Shown one piece after another: positions 35,181-44,634 of a stretch of 64,000 nucleotides of DNA; position 1 is the stretch's first letter, and each line of letters starts with the position of its first letter. The notes under the pieces were generated by a model that saw only the letters and a list, made by a program, of their open reading frames with translations, did no database searches and was not told the origin of the DNA. The stretch spans positions 186,001 to 250,000 of the forward strand of contig JAZKGE010000027.1 of assembly GCA_040386075.1 (NCBI GenBank), in the 5' to 3' direction. The translations under genes and the position numbers were made by a program. Origin of the DNA: UBA4416 sp040386075 (GTDB lineage: Bacteria; Bacteroidota; Bacteroidia; B-17B0; Aurantibacillaceae).

Positions 35181-37184
35181 ATGCGCAATTATAAGTGTTT
35201 ACAAACTAATACATTTTCTAATGGAAATTATAGCTTAGTTCCAATTAGAGATGAAGATAAGTACGATATCTTAAAGTGGCGCAATGAACAAATAGATATT
35301 TGTAGGCAAACAACACCTTTAACCAACGAGCAACAGGAGTTATATTTTAGCACAGTCGTTACGCAGTTATTCGAAGAGGAAAAACCAAATCAAATACTTT
35401 GGTCTTTTTTATTAGATGGCAAGTTTATAGGATATGGAGGGTTGGTACATATCGATTGGGATAAAAAATGCGGTGAAATTTCTTTTTTGACAGAAACCTC
35501 TCGGAGTAAAATAAAAGATTTATTTATTTCTGAATGGACAATTTATTTATCACTTGTAAAAGAAATAGCTAAGGTTCATTTGAACTTTAATTACATCTTT
35601 ACATACGCCTATGACATTAGACCTAATTTATATGTAGCTCTTGAAAATTCAGGATTTAATGAAACGGAACGTTTTAAAGATTTTATCGAAATTAATAGTG
35701 AATTAAAAGATGTTGTAATACATACATTTTATTTTACTGAGCCGGTAATGAGGTTTGCAAAATTATCTGATGTCGATCTTTATTATAAATGGGTTAATAA
35801 TCCTGAAGTAAGAAAAAATTCTTTCAATCAGGATATAATTGCGTATGAAGGTCATGTTAAATGGTTTAATGCTAAAGTAAATTCAGAAAATTGTTTTTTT
35901 TATCTTTTTTTTAATAAGGATTTAAGCCCTATTGGTCAGGTTAGAATTGATAAAAATGAAGAAGTAATTGTTGATGTTTCGATTGACGAAAATCAAAGAG
36001 GCAGATCGTACTCTTCAAAAGTATTAAAATTGGCTTGCGAAGATTTTTTTAAAAAATTCCCAAACGAAACGATTTCTTCTTATATCAAAAAAACAAATAT
36101 TCCTTCATACAAAGCTTTTTTAAATGCAGGCTTTTTTGAAGTAACTAATCATATTGATTCTAGTGTTTTTAAACTCGAGAAGATGAAGAATAAGAGACAG
36201 GTTATTTATTCATTTGAAAATAAAAATGATTTATTTGATGTTATTAAATTGAATAATACAGATGAGAAAGATGTTTCAGAGTTTTTTGAACTTTTTTATC
36301 ATTGCTTTGGGAAGCGCTCATATCTTGATACTGATTGGTATAATTGGTTTCACGTGAATAATCCCTACGGCTTATGTAATAATTATATTCTTGTAGACAG
36401 AGAAAAAAATAAATTTATTGGTGCTTATGCTTTAGCTAAATCTGTTATAAGTATTAATGGTAAATCTTCGAATGCCAAAATTGGCGTAAACGGAATGATT
36501 CATCAGGACTACAGAAACAGAGGGCTATACTCTAAAATAATTGAAATTGCAGTTCAGCAGGATGATAAAGAAGTTTTAGCTATTGCCTATCCCCACGGAA
36601 AAAATAAGGGTTCTGCTTCAGGTCATGCAAAAGCAGGATGGAAATTATTAAAAGAAATTGCATTTTATGCAATCACAAGTCTAAATGATTTTTCGATAGA
36701 TGAGAAAGTTAAAAAGATAAGCTCTTTTACTGGAATAAATGGCATTGATGAATTAGTGAAATCATGTAACTATTCAAGTTACTTAGTGCGAACCAAAGAA
36801 TGGCTTAATTGGCGTTTTTTTTTAAGACCTCACAAAAAATATGAAGTCATCGGACATTTTGATTCAGTAAATCATATACAGGGTTATTTAGTTTTAGGGT
36901 ATTATAAGAATGATGTTGTCAATAGATGTCAAATATTGGATTATAGTGCTGTAAATTTTGAAGTATTGCTTTCTTTATTAAATAAAGCTAAAGAGATTGC
37001 TTTTACTAATCAATGTTCAGTGCTTGATGTATGGCTTGATGAGTATTCAAAAGAATTAAAGTTCTTTATAGAACATGCATTTTTAAAGACAGACGAACAT
37101 TATTCATTATTCTATTTTAATAACACAAATAATAAGTTAGACATCAATATAAAAACAATTTTATCCGATTTAGATGCAGTTTAA
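35181..37184 (+). CDS. Three-domain GNAT acetyltransferase fusion (candidate PseH function)
   Basis: The protein has 667 residues and I read three GNAT folds. Domain 1 (about 15-180, LVPIRDEDKYDILKWRNEQ) has a degenerate motif A. Domain 2 (about 187-340, MRFAKLSDVDLYYKWVNNPE) has QRGRSYSSKVLKLA and resembles GNAT domains that are often fused to PseG. Domain 3 (about 365-667) has YRNRGLYSKIIEIA followed by a long C-terminal extension. One domain probably performs the PseH step, acetyl-CoA-dependent N-acetylation of the 4-amino sugar. The others may make alternative acyl groups. The gene is very AT-rich. PseG is absent here although its usual GNAT partner seems present. Confidence 0.75.
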   Translation: MRNYKCLQTNTFSNGNYSLVPIRDEDKYDILKWRNEQIDICRQTTPLTNEQQELYFSTVVTQLFEEEKPNQILWSFLLDGKFIGYGGLVHIDWDKKCGEISFLTETSRSKIKDLFISEWTIYLSLVKEIAKVHLNFNYIFTYAYDIRPNLYVALENSGFNETERFKDFIEINSELKDVVIHTFYFTEPVMRFAKLSDVDLYYKWVNNPEVRKNSFNQDIIAYEGHVKWFNAKVNSENCFFYLFFNKDLSPIGQVRIDKNEEVIVDVSIDENQRGRSYSSKVLKLACEDFFKKFPNETISSYIKKTNIPSYKAFLNAGFFEVTNHIDSSVFKLEKMKNKRQVIYSFENKNDLFDVIKLNNTDEKDVSEFFELFYHCFGKRSYLDTDWYNWFHVNNPYGLCNNYILVDREKNKFIGAYALAKSVISINGKSSNAKIGVNGMIHQDYRNRGLYSKIIEIAVQQDDKEVLAIAYPHGKNKGSASGHAKAGWKLLKEIAFYAITSLNDFSIDEKVKKISSFTGINGIDELVKSCNYSSYLVRTKEWLNWRFFLRPHKKYEVIGHFDSVNHIQGYLVLGYYKNDVVNRCQILDYSAVNFEVLLSLLNKAKEIAFTNQCSVLDVWLDEYSKELKFFIEHAFLKTDEHYSLFYFNNTNNKLDINIKTILSDLDAV

Positions 37185-37878
37185 TAATAAAAAAATCATG
37201 ATTGTTGTAGCACATCCAGATGATGAATTATTAGGATTAGGGGCTACAATGAATAAAATAATTTCAGAAAGTAATGTAATAACACACTTAGTTATATTAG
37301 GTGAAGGTATTACTTCACGATCTGATAATCGAGACAAATCTTTATGGGAAAAAGAACTTGAGATACACCGTAATAATATTTATGCCGCACAAAAATGCAT
37401 TGGGTATCATTCCGTAAGTATTCATCAAATAGCAGATAATAGATTTGATAGTGTAAATCTTCTTGATATTATTAAAATAGTTGAAAAAGAAAAAGAAAAA
37501 TTTCAACCAGATGTTATTTTTACACATCATGGTGGTGATTTAAATATTGATCATCAACGTACTTTTGAAGCAGTAATTACATGCACTAGACCTATGGAAA
37601 ATGAAAAGGTAAAAACAATCATTACTTTTGAAACCCCATCGGGTACAGAATGGCGAGCATCAACAGATCCTAAACATTTTATTCCTAATTTATTTTTTGA
37701 AGTGTCGGAAGATAATTTAGACGCTAAAATTAAGGGCATGGAAAATTACGAATTTGAAAAAAGAAAGTATCCTCATCCCAGATCTCCAGAAGCATTAAAA
37801 ATACAAGCACAGCGTTGGGGGATTTCTGTGGGAAAACCTTTTGCAGAGGCATTCGTTTTAGTTAGACAAATTAATTAA
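37174..37878 (+). CDS. PIG-L/LmbE family deacetylase
   Basis: This 234-residue protein has the zinc and catalytic motif AHPDDE at residues 13-18 and the second metal motif HHGGDLNIDHQ (near 118-128). The family removes N-acetyl groups from GlcNAc-like moieties. Placed between the GNAT fusion and pseI, it may deacetylate a pseudaminate precursor so that another acyl group can be added. The start overlaps the GNAT gene by 11 nt; an in-frame ATG at 37198 is an alternative. Confidence 0.9.
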   Translation: MQFNNKKIMIVVAHPDDELLGLGATMNKIISESNVITHLVILGEGITSRSDNRDKSLWEKELEIHRNNIYAAQKCIGYHSVSIHQIADNRFDSVNLLDIIKIVEKEKEKFQPDVIFTHHGGDLNIDHQRTFEAVITCTRPMENEKVKTIITFETPSGTEWRASTDPKHFIPNLFFEVSEDNLDAKIKGMENYEFEKRKYPHPRSPEALKIQAQRWGISVGKPFAEAFVLVRQIN

Positions 37879-37885
37879 TTTAAAG

Positions 37886-38926
37886 ATGAATATTAAAATA
37901 GGTGATTTTTTAATTGGCTCAAATCAAAAGCCATTTATTATAGCAGAAATGAGTGGTAATCATAATCAATCATTAGATCGAGCATTTGAGTTAGTAGATG
38001 CAGCTGCAGCAGCGGGGGCACATGCTTTAAAACTGCAAACGTATACAGCCGATACGATTACCATGAAAGGTGCTTACACTATTACAGATCCTAATTCTCT
38101 GTGGTATGGTAAAGAATTGCATGATTTGTATAAAGAAGCCTACACACCTTGGGAATGGCATAAACCTATTTTTGACAGGGCAATTGAAAAAGGAATGATT
38201 GCATTCAGTTCGCCATTTGATGAAACGGCTGTTGATTTTTTGGAAAGTCTAAATGTTCCTGCATATAAAATTGCTTCTTTCGAAAATACACATTTACCAT
38301 TAATTCGTAAAGTGGCAAAAACCGGTAAACCAGTAATTATTTCAACTGGTGTTTCTTCCATAGCTGATGTAGATGAGGCTGTTAAAACATTGAAATCTGA
38401 GGGCTGCGAAAATTTTGTTTTATTAAAATGCACAAGCACATATCCTGCTACTCTCGAAAACACAAACTTAAACACGATTCCTCATTTAGCCCAATTACAT
38501 AATTGCATTGTTGGTTTATCAGACCATACCATGGGAATTGGAGCATCCGTTGCGGCCGTGGCATTAGGTGCAAGAGTAATTGAAAAACATTTCACCTTGC
38601 GCAGAGCAGATGGAGGTGTCGATAGTGCGTTTTCGATGGAGCCAGAGGAGTTAAAAGCCTTAGTGATTGAAACTGAACGTGCCTTTTTATCACTCGGTAA
38701 AATTCAATATGGCGTGCAAAAAATAGAACAGAATAGCTTGTTTTTTAAACGCTCTATTTATGTTTCAAAAGATATAAAAGCTGGAGAATTATTTAGTGAA
38801 GCTAATCTTAAAATTATTCGCCCTGGTGATGGTTTAGCCCCAAAGTTTTGGGATGATATTATTGGCAAACCATGTCATTACAATTTAAAGGCAGGTAGTC
38901 CATTAAATTTTAAGAATCTTATTTAA
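37886..38926 (+). CDS. pseI: Pseudaminic acid synthase
   Basis: This 346-residue protein condenses 2,4-diacetamido-2,4,6-trideoxy-L-altrose with phosphoenolpyruvate. NeuB-type TIM barrel: IIAEMSGNHNQSL (18-30), ALKLQTYT with K49, GLSDHTMGIG and EKHFTLRRADGGVDSAFS (metal histidines). A C-terminal SAF/antifreeze-like domain (about 285-346) ends KAGSPLNFKNLI. The AGGVDSAFS-type phrase marks the PseI branch rather than NeuB. All expected residues are present, unlike the other two NeuB-like proteins in the window. Confidence 0.95.
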   Translation: MNIKIGDFLIGSNQKPFIIAEMSGNHNQSLDRAFELVDAAAAAGAHALKLQTYTADTITMKGAYTITDPNSLWYGKELHDLYKEAYTPWEWHKPIFDRAIEKGMIAFSSPFDETAVDFLESLNVPAYKIASFENTHLPLIRKVAKTGKPVIISTGVSSIADVDEAVKTLKSEGCENFVLLKCTSTYPATLENTNLNTIPHLAQLHNCIVGLSDHTMGIGASVAAVALGARVIEKHFTLRRADGGVDSAFSMEPEELKALVIETERAFLSLGKIQYGVQKIEQNSLFFKRSIYVSKDIKAGELFSEANLKIIRPGDGLAPKFWDDIIGKPCHYNLKAGSPLNFKNLI

Positions 38927-38929
38927 AAG

Positions 38930-40102
38930 ATGCGAAAATCGATTTTAGTTATTTGCGGCACCGATCTTCAAAAAGCGCCAAGGTTTTTAACTCAGTTAGA
39001 AGCGCTTTATAAAGATTATGATATTACTGCAGCAGGCTATTCAGGTGATTTAAATTCTGAAAAGTATAAATTTATTTCGCTCATAAAAAGGCAAAGAGCT
39101 GATAATTTTACCTTTCATCTCAAATATCCTTTATTACTTCGAAAGTTTTTTTCAATGTTATTGCGTGTTATTTATTCCAGGACAATTGACCCCGAAAAAA
39201 GCAGAATAGAAAATAATTTCAATTTATTGAAAAAATATAATTATGATCTGGTTATCTCCCACCATTTAAATGATTTACCGCTTGGCGTAAAACTTGCAAA
39301 GCATAAGAAAACAAAATTGATCTTCAACGCACACGAATATTATCCTTTGCAATTTGAAGATAGGGATGACTGGATGCAAAATACCCAGCCATACAACATC
39401 AAAATAGCAAACACGTATTTTAAAGATGTGGATGCGTGTTTTTGTGTAGGATCTATTATTGCTCAAAAATATAAGGACGAATTTAATTTGGATAGCGACG
39501 TTATCACGAATTCAAAACCTTTTATAGAGATAGCACCAGCAAAACTTAAAGCTGACGAAAAAATAAAGTTGGTACATCATGGCGCGGCAAACAGATCCAG
39601 AAAAATTGAAGAGATGATGGAACTAATGACGCATCTTGGCGAGAATTATACATTGGATCTGGTGTTGGTGCCAGGTGAGGAAAAGTATATTACCGAACTT
39701 AAGCAAAAAGCTTTAGCGTATAAGAATATTAATTTTCCTGAGGCAGTTCCTACAAAAGATATCTCTGCATACATCAGCAAATATGATATTGGTATTTATA
39801 TTTTGCCTCCTACAAATTTTAATGGCACAAACGCACTTCCAAATAAATTTTTTGAATTTGTTCAGGCCAGACTTGCTATTGCAATCGGGCCATCTCCGGA
39901 AATGGAATTACTGGTTAAAAAATATGATCTTGGTGTTGTATCTACTGATTTTTCATCGAAGTCGCTTGCAGATGCAATTTTGAAGATGGATGTGGAAAAG
40001 ATCATGTATTATAAAAACCAGGCTCATAAGCATGCGAAGGAATTAAGTACGGATGAAAACATGGATAAGATCAAACACATAGTTTATACTTTATTAAATT
40101 AG
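38930..40102 (+). CDS. Glycosyltransferase, GT-B fold (GT4-like)
   Basis: This 390-residue protein has N-terminal and C-terminal Rossmann-like halves. Recognisable parts are FNAHEYYPLQ in the acceptor half and, in the donor half, KLVHHGAANRSRKIEEMMELM, YDIGIYILPPT, NALPNKFFEFVQARLAIAIG and a final SKSLADAIL. The K-F-F-E-x4-R pattern is typical of GT4-like donor sites. Donor and acceptor are unknown. It starts 3 nt after pseI and so may use a product of the pseudaminate or following modules. Confidence 0.82.
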   Translation: MRKSILVICGTDLQKAPRFLTQLEALYKDYDITAAGYSGDLNSEKYKFISLIKRQRADNFTFHLKYPLLLRKFFSMLLRVIYSRTIDPEKSRIENNFNLLKKYNYDLVISHHLNDLPLGVKLAKHKKTKLIFNAHEYYPLQFEDRDDWMQNTQPYNIKIANTYFKDVDACFCVGSIIAQKYKDEFNLDSDVITNSKPFIEIAPAKLKADEKIKLVHHGAANRSRKIEEMMELMTHLGENYTLDLVLVPGEEKYITELKQKALAYKNINFPEAVPTKDISAYISKYDIGIYILPPTNFNGTNALPNKFFEFVQARLAIAIGPSPEMELLVKKYDLGVVSTDFSSKSLADAILKMDVEKIMYYKNQAHKHAKELSTDENMDKIKHIVYTLLN

Positions 40103-40116
40103 GAAGTGGTATATTG

Positions 40117-41277
40117 ATGCGTGTTGGAATTATTTTTACCGGAGTTGCAAATGAACATGTAGGGGGAGCAGAGCGTTTTTTTGCTGATTTTTATGATATA
40201 TACAATAGGCAGTCAAAAAAACAAAATGATGTTTTTTTTATAACAGATAAGAATTCATGTGATGTGTATACTAAAAAGTTAAAAAAACTTCGTTACACTA
40301 AAAATATTATACTTATACCCAATTTTAATAACCGATTTAAAAACACACTCGAATCTTTTTTTTTCCTGTTGAAACTTATTCTGAAAAGAATTGATATTAT
40401 TCATATCGGGTCTTATGGAAGGCACTATTATCATCTTTTGGATAGTATTAAATTTTTACCCATTTTTTTAAGACCAAAAATAGTGATCAATATTGTGGAT
40501 TGTGAGATACCTTACGTGCTTGGTAATAGTTCAGATCCAAAGCATAGTTCTTATAAAGCCAAATATCTTCCATTATTTGATGACATTAAGATCGATGCAG
40601 TTTACTCCTGGTATAAACTGTTCAAGCAGTTCGCCGAATCGAAGGGTATTATTAAATCAAATCCATTGATAGAATCGGTTGCTACCCGTTTTTCTGACAC
40701 TGCACGATTTATTTCTGCAGCAAACAAAAAAAATGAAATTATTTTTGCCGCAAGGCTTACCCATCAAAAGCAACCCTTGTTTTTTTTAAAAGCCATCCGG
40801 ATTTTAAAAGCAAATTTTTTTGAAGACATTAAAGGCTGGAAATTTTTGATATACGGAAAAGGTCCTTTAGAAAAAGATGTACAGGAATTTATTTCAAATA
40901 ACGGGCTGGAGGAGTTGATTTCCGGACATTCAAATTCTGATCTATCAAAAGTATTTTCTGAAACAAAATGTTTTGTGTCAACCCAGGATTATGAAAATTT
41001 CCCTTCTCTGTCGATGTGCGAAGCTATGGCTGCTGGTAATGCTGTAATTGCAAGAAATGTGGGTCAGACAGATTTTTTTGTAAAACATGACGTTAATGGT
41101 TATGTTTTAGATAATGATACTCCTGAGGGCCTTGCTTATATGTTGCACAAATATATCACAAGTCCTCAAAATCATCTTCGGATGCAAAATGAAAGTGTTC
41201 GTTTAACCAAAGAGGTGCATACCGCAGATAATTTTATAAGAGATATTGATTCTTTTTGGAAAAAGGTAAACCAATAG
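40117..41277 (+). CDS. Glycosyltransferase family 4 protein
   Basis: With the ATG at 40117 (a TTG lies one codon earlier) it has 386 residues. The donor half is classic GT4: IIFAARLTHQKQPLFFLKA, KFLIYGKGPLEKDVQ, VSTQDYENFPSLSMCEAMAAG with the E-x7-E-like pattern, and VIARNVGQTDFF. The N-terminus has GVANEHVGGAERFFADF. It transfers a sugar from a nucleotide donor to the growing repeat unit in the cytoplasm; specificity is unknown. Confidence 0.92.
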   Translation: MRVGIIFTGVANEHVGGAERFFADFYDIYNRQSKKQNDVFFITDKNSCDVYTKKLKKLRYTKNIILIPNFNNRFKNTLESFFFLLKLILKRIDIIHIGSYGRHYYHLLDSIKFLPIFLRPKIVINIVDCEIPYVLGNSSDPKHSSYKAKYLPLFDDIKIDAVYSWYKLFKQFAESKGIIKSNPLIESVATRFSDTARFISAANKKNEIIFAARLTHQKQPLFFLKAIRILKANFFEDIKGWKFLIYGKGPLEKDVQEFISNNGLEELISGHSNSDLSKVFSETKCFVSTQDYENFPSLSMCEAMAAGNAVIARNVGQTDFFVKHDVNGYVLDNDTPEGLAYMLHKYITSPQNHLRMQNESVRLTKEVHTADNFIRDIDSFWKKVNQ

Positions 41278-41285
41278 ATTTAAAC

Positions 41286-42299
41286 ATGAGCTCAGGATAT
41301 AGTAAAGTAGACCAATACGAATTTAATCAGGACTTTTCTGATAATAACGCCTACATCAAGCAGGCCGGACTGAAAGGTTTTGCCTTACTTAAGTTTAAAT
41401 TTAAAGTGTGGTATGGATTTAACAATGCAGATACACGTTTAAAACAAAGTATTGCTAAAGGAGTATGTTATTACGGACCTTTTAAAGGCGAATTTGGACA
41501 TTTTACGGCACACACTCTTCCCTTTTTAATGTATCTTCATAAACAAAGCGTAAAAATAATTTATTGTGGAATGGAGCTTCATAAGCCATTTATGATAGAT
41601 GAGAATGGTAATACGATCATTCATGAATTTAGAACTTTAAGAGATTTTTTCGCAGAAGTTAGTCCTAAAAGTAATAGTACAGTTCCACCAAAAGATGTTC
41701 AGGACGAAATTAAAAAATTTGAGGACGAAGCAAATGCTTCCGGCTTACCTTTTTGGAACATCGGCGATGATTTTTATTACTGGTTTATTCACCGGAATTG
41801 GCTTTTGAATAATCATACACATATTTATAATCTTGATAAATTTTATAAAACCAAAGACGAAAATGCCTGTTGCATTTTTCCACGAAGCAAAGGTGCAGCT
41901 CAAAGTCATAATAATGGCAGCCAATGGGACTATGTTGGCTTAATAGATTTAATTGCTCCGTATTTTGATAAAATATATATCTGCGGGCACCCTTCCCAGG
42001 TAAAAGATCTGGCTACAACCAATCCCAAAGTAGAAGTTGCTGTAAGCACAAATAATGGGGTTACATTAGAAAAAACTTCAAATTCCAGATTAATAATTAC
42101 GCAACACAGTGGCGTAAATAATGTTGGGGAATATGTAAACACGCAAGTGTTGATCATTTATAAAGGAGGAACTAAGGTAGGTGATATTGGTAGCATGAAT
42201 AATACGCTTCGTTTTAGGAAAGCATTGGGAGATAAATATCCTTTAAAATTTGCATTTAATGAGCAGGAAATAGTTAATTTTGTTAAGGAACACAACTAA
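41286..42299 (+). CDS. Unassigned protein, possibly GT-B-like transferase
   Basis: With the ATG at 41286 it has 337 residues; an upstream TTG at 41256 would overlap the GT4 gene and is less likely. I do not recognise the family. Features are a Gly-containing start of the core (GPFKGEFGHFTAHTLPF), CCIFPRSKGAAQ, YICGHPSQVKDL and SRLIITQHSGVNNVGEY. These have the rhythm of a GT-B fold (a CIFPRSKG-like strand-loop and a late GxNN). It has no signal peptide or membrane helix. The next gene is a PfkB kinase 14 nt downstream, so it may belong with the heptose module. Confidence 0.45.
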   Translation: MSSGYSKVDQYEFNQDFSDNNAYIKQAGLKGFALLKFKFKVWYGFNNADTRLKQSIAKGVCYYGPFKGEFGHFTAHTLPFLMYLHKQSVKIIYCGMELHKPFMIDENGNTIIHEFRTLRDFFAEVSPKSNSTVPPKDVQDEIKKFEDEANASGLPFWNIGDDFYYWFIHRNWLLNNHTHIYNLDKFYKTKDENACCIFPRSKGAAQSHNNGSQWDYVGLIDLIAPYFDKIYICGHPSQVKDLATTNPKVEVAVSTNNGVTLEKTSNSRLIITQHSGVNNVGEYVNTQVLIIYKGGTKVGDIGSMNNTLRFRKALGDKYPLKFAFNEQEIVNFVKEHN

Positions 42300-42313
42300 G
42301 TAAAGAAATAAGA

Positions 42314-43183
42314 ATGATTGATATTATTGAAGATTTTATTAAAAAAGCATCTGGTTTACACGTTTTAGTAATTGGAGAAACAATCATTGATGAATTTATC
42401 GATGTAAGTTACGAAGGACAATCTATGAAGTCAATTTGTCCGGTTTATAAACTCGAAGAAAAACAGAATATTCAAATGGGCGGCGCTACAGCTATTGCTA
42501 ACCATTTAGTTGACTTTGTTAAAAAAGTGGATGTGATAACAAATACAAATCGTGAGATTGTGAAAACACGTTATGTAGATGTAAATGACAAAAAAAAGCA
42601 TGTAGAGATCAATAAATTTGATACTGCAGGATTTAAAGAAATTAAGGTGAATGTGCAGGATTACGATGTTGTAATCGTGGCAGATTTTGGTCATGCATTT
42701 TGCGATAAGCTGTTTATTAATGATGGTTTTCATTTAATGTGTCAAACTAATTCAAACAATTTTGGATTTAACCGTATTTCTAAATGGAAAAACAATCGAA
42801 AGAAAAGCGCGTGTATAGATTTAAGAGAAGCAAGCTTACAGGTAAATAAGCGTATTAGTAATCCCAGGGATAAAGACATTCTTGAGATTTATAACTACGA
42901 ATTGAATACCGAAGATCTATTTGTGACATCGGGAAGAGAAGGGGCATTTTATACTGACGGAAAAATAACCAATATGCAACCAACATTTAAGTCAAATGTG
43001 GTAGACACTATTGGAGCAGGCGATACGTTTTTTGCATTTGCCTGTGTAGCATCACATCTTAATTTTAAGGAAAATACATTACTAGTACCTTCTATTGCCG
43101 CCAGTTTGTCTACAACCTGGTTATGTAACGAAAAATCAGTCACAAAAAATATACTATTAGAACATGCAGCTAGATTTATATAA
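42314..43183 (+). CDS. PfkB-family sugar kinase (HldE N-domain-like)
   Basis: This 289-residue protein has the ribokinase fold. LVIGETIIDEFI opens it, MGGATAIANHLVDF recalls the heptose-7-phosphate kinase GGA-x-N-VA region, and DTIGAGDTFFAF (from about 232) carries the catalytic base. It is shorter than typical HldE domain 1 (about 315). It is followed by a GmhA-like isomerase, an epimerase and a separate nucleotidyltransferase, so the set looks like a split ADP- or CDP-heptose pathway. Confidence 0.82.
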   Translation: MIDIIEDFIKKASGLHVLVIGETIIDEFIDVSYEGQSMKSICPVYKLEEKQNIQMGGATAIANHLVDFVKKVDVITNTNREIVKTRYVDVNDKKKHVEINKFDTAGFKEIKVNVQDYDVVIVADFGHAFCDKLFINDGFHLMCQTNSNNFGFNRISKWKNNRKKSACIDLREASLQVNKRISNPRDKDILEIYNYELNTEDLFVTSGREGAFYTDGKITNMQPTFKSNVVDTIGAGDTFFAFACVASHLNFKENTLLVPSIAASLSTTWLCNEKSVTKNILLEHAARFI

Positions 43184-43694
43184 GAATTTTTTTACATCCT
43201 ATTTTCAGGATACCACAGTTGTTAAACAAATAAGTGAGTCTATAGATTTGCTAAAAAACAAAAAAAGAATTTTCTTTATCGGAAATGGTGGGTCCAATTC
43301 TATCTGTTCCCATATGATGGAAGATTACGGAAAGATTGCTGGTTACAAATCATATGCCTTTTCGGATGCATCGTTAATTACATGTTATGCAAATGATTTT
43401 GGTTACGAGCACGCCATTGCAGAGTGGTTAAAATTGCACATGGAAGGTGAGGATGTATTAGTCGCAATTTCCAGTTCAGGAAATTCAAAAAATATTATTA
43501 ATGCTGTTGCAGAAGCAAAATCAAAAGGATGTGATGTTATTTCGTTATCTGGTTTTAAACCTGATAATGAATTGAGAAAGACCGGTAATGTTAATTTTTA
43601 CCTTCCGGTTGAAAATTATGGTATTGTAGAATGTTATCATCAGATAATTTTACATGTTGTTTTAGATGAATTAGCACTTATCAGAAAAAAATAA
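43164..43694 (+). CDS. SIS-domain sugar isomerase (GmhA-like, sedoheptulose 7-phosphate isomerase)
   Basis: This 176-residue protein has a SIS domain: RIFFIGNGGSNSICSHMMED with the conserved Glu, then VLVAISSSGNSKNIINA and the C-terminal QIILHVVLDEL with a His where GmhA has its catalytic one. GmhA makes D-glycero-D-manno-heptose 7-phosphate. The start overlaps the kinase gene by 20 nt, supporting one pathway. No GmhB-type phosphatase lies adjacent; HAD proteins at 22707 and 48848 are possible substitutes. Confidence 0.85.
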   Translation: MQLDLYKNFFTSYFQDTTVVKQISESIDLLKNKKRIFFIGNGGSNSICSHMMEDYGKIAGYKSYAFSDASLITCYANDFGYEHAIAEWLKLHMEGEDVLVAISSSGNSKNIINAVAEAKSKGCDVISLSGFKPDNELRKTGNVNFYLPVENYGIVECYHQIILHVVLDELALIRKK

Positions 43695-43698
43695 ATTA

Positions 43699-44634
43699 AT
43701 GTCAAAAACAAAAGTTTTAATAACAGGTGTTGCAGGATTTATAGGATCTAATCTGCTGGATTATTTGATTGAAAAAACCGATTGGCATATTACCGGAGTT
43801 GATAACTGTAGCACAGGAAACAGGGATAATATTGAACATCACATGAATAATCCTCGATTTGAGTTTCATTTGATGTCGGTTAGAGATATGAGATCTTTAA
43901 AAGAATTTTCTAAAGTATTTCATTTAGCAGCGTTACCTCGTATTCAGCCAAGTTTTGAACTCATTAACGAACACATTGAAGCAAATTTAAATCAGGCTAT
44001 TTATTTGATTGAATTAATGATCAGAGAGAATCATTATCCTCGATTAGTATATAGCGGTTCGAGTGCCATTTATGGAACACCTTCTATTATTCCAACTCCT
44101 GAAACAGAAAAAATAGATTGCTTAAGCCCTTATGCTTTTCAAAAATATGAGGTCGAAAAATATTTAGAATTAATAGCAACCCGTTATCCCTTGGATTACA
44201 TGACAGTTCGTTATTTTAATCCTTATGGACCAAGATCATTTAATCCACATAATGCGTTTAATGCATATAGTAGTGTAGTGGGAATTTTCCTTAATAGGCT
44301 TAAAAACGGGCAAAAATTATTAGTTACAGGGGATGGTTCCCAAAAACGGGATTTTATTCACGTACAGGATCTTGCAAAAGCCAACTATATGGCATCTGTT
44401 CATCCTCAAAAGTTGAACACGGCTTTTAATGTAGGTTTTGGAAGTACATTAAGTATTTTAGAACTGGCAAAATTAATTGCAGGAAATAATTATGAATTTA
44501 TTGATAAACGCGATGGGGAAGCTGAGATCACTTTTGCTGACACAACCAAAACAAAATCTATTTTAGGATGGAATCCATCTGTGGAAATTGCAACTTATAT
44601 TAAAGAGGAACTAAATAAAATCAATGCAGGATAA
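43699..44634 (+). CDS. NAD-dependent nucleotide-sugar epimerase (extended SDR)
   Basis: This 311-residue protein has VLITGVAGFIGSNLLDYL (4-21), VYSGSSAIYG and SPYAFQKYEVEKY with the YxxxK pair. YFNPYGPR and QKRDFIHVQDLAKA are typical of UDP-glucose 4-epimerase-like proteins. Context would fit a heptose 6-epimerase or a sugar epimerase for the second module. It overlaps the nucleotidyltransferase gene by 11 nt. Confidence 0.83.
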   Translation: MSKTKVLITGVAGFIGSNLLDYLIEKTDWHITGVDNCSTGNRDNIEHHMNNPRFEFHLMSVRDMRSLKEFSKVFHLAALPRIQPSFELINEHIEANLNQAIYLIELMIRENHYPRLVYSGSSAIYGTPSIIPTPETEKIDCLSPYAFQKYEVEKYLELIATRYPLDYMTVRYFNPYGPRSFNPHNAFNAYSSVVGIFLNRLKNGQKLLVTGDGSQKRDFIHVQDLAKANYMASVHPQKLNTAFNVGFGSTLSILELAKLIAGNNYEFIDKRDGEAEITFADTTKTKSILGWNPSVEIATYIKEELNKINAG

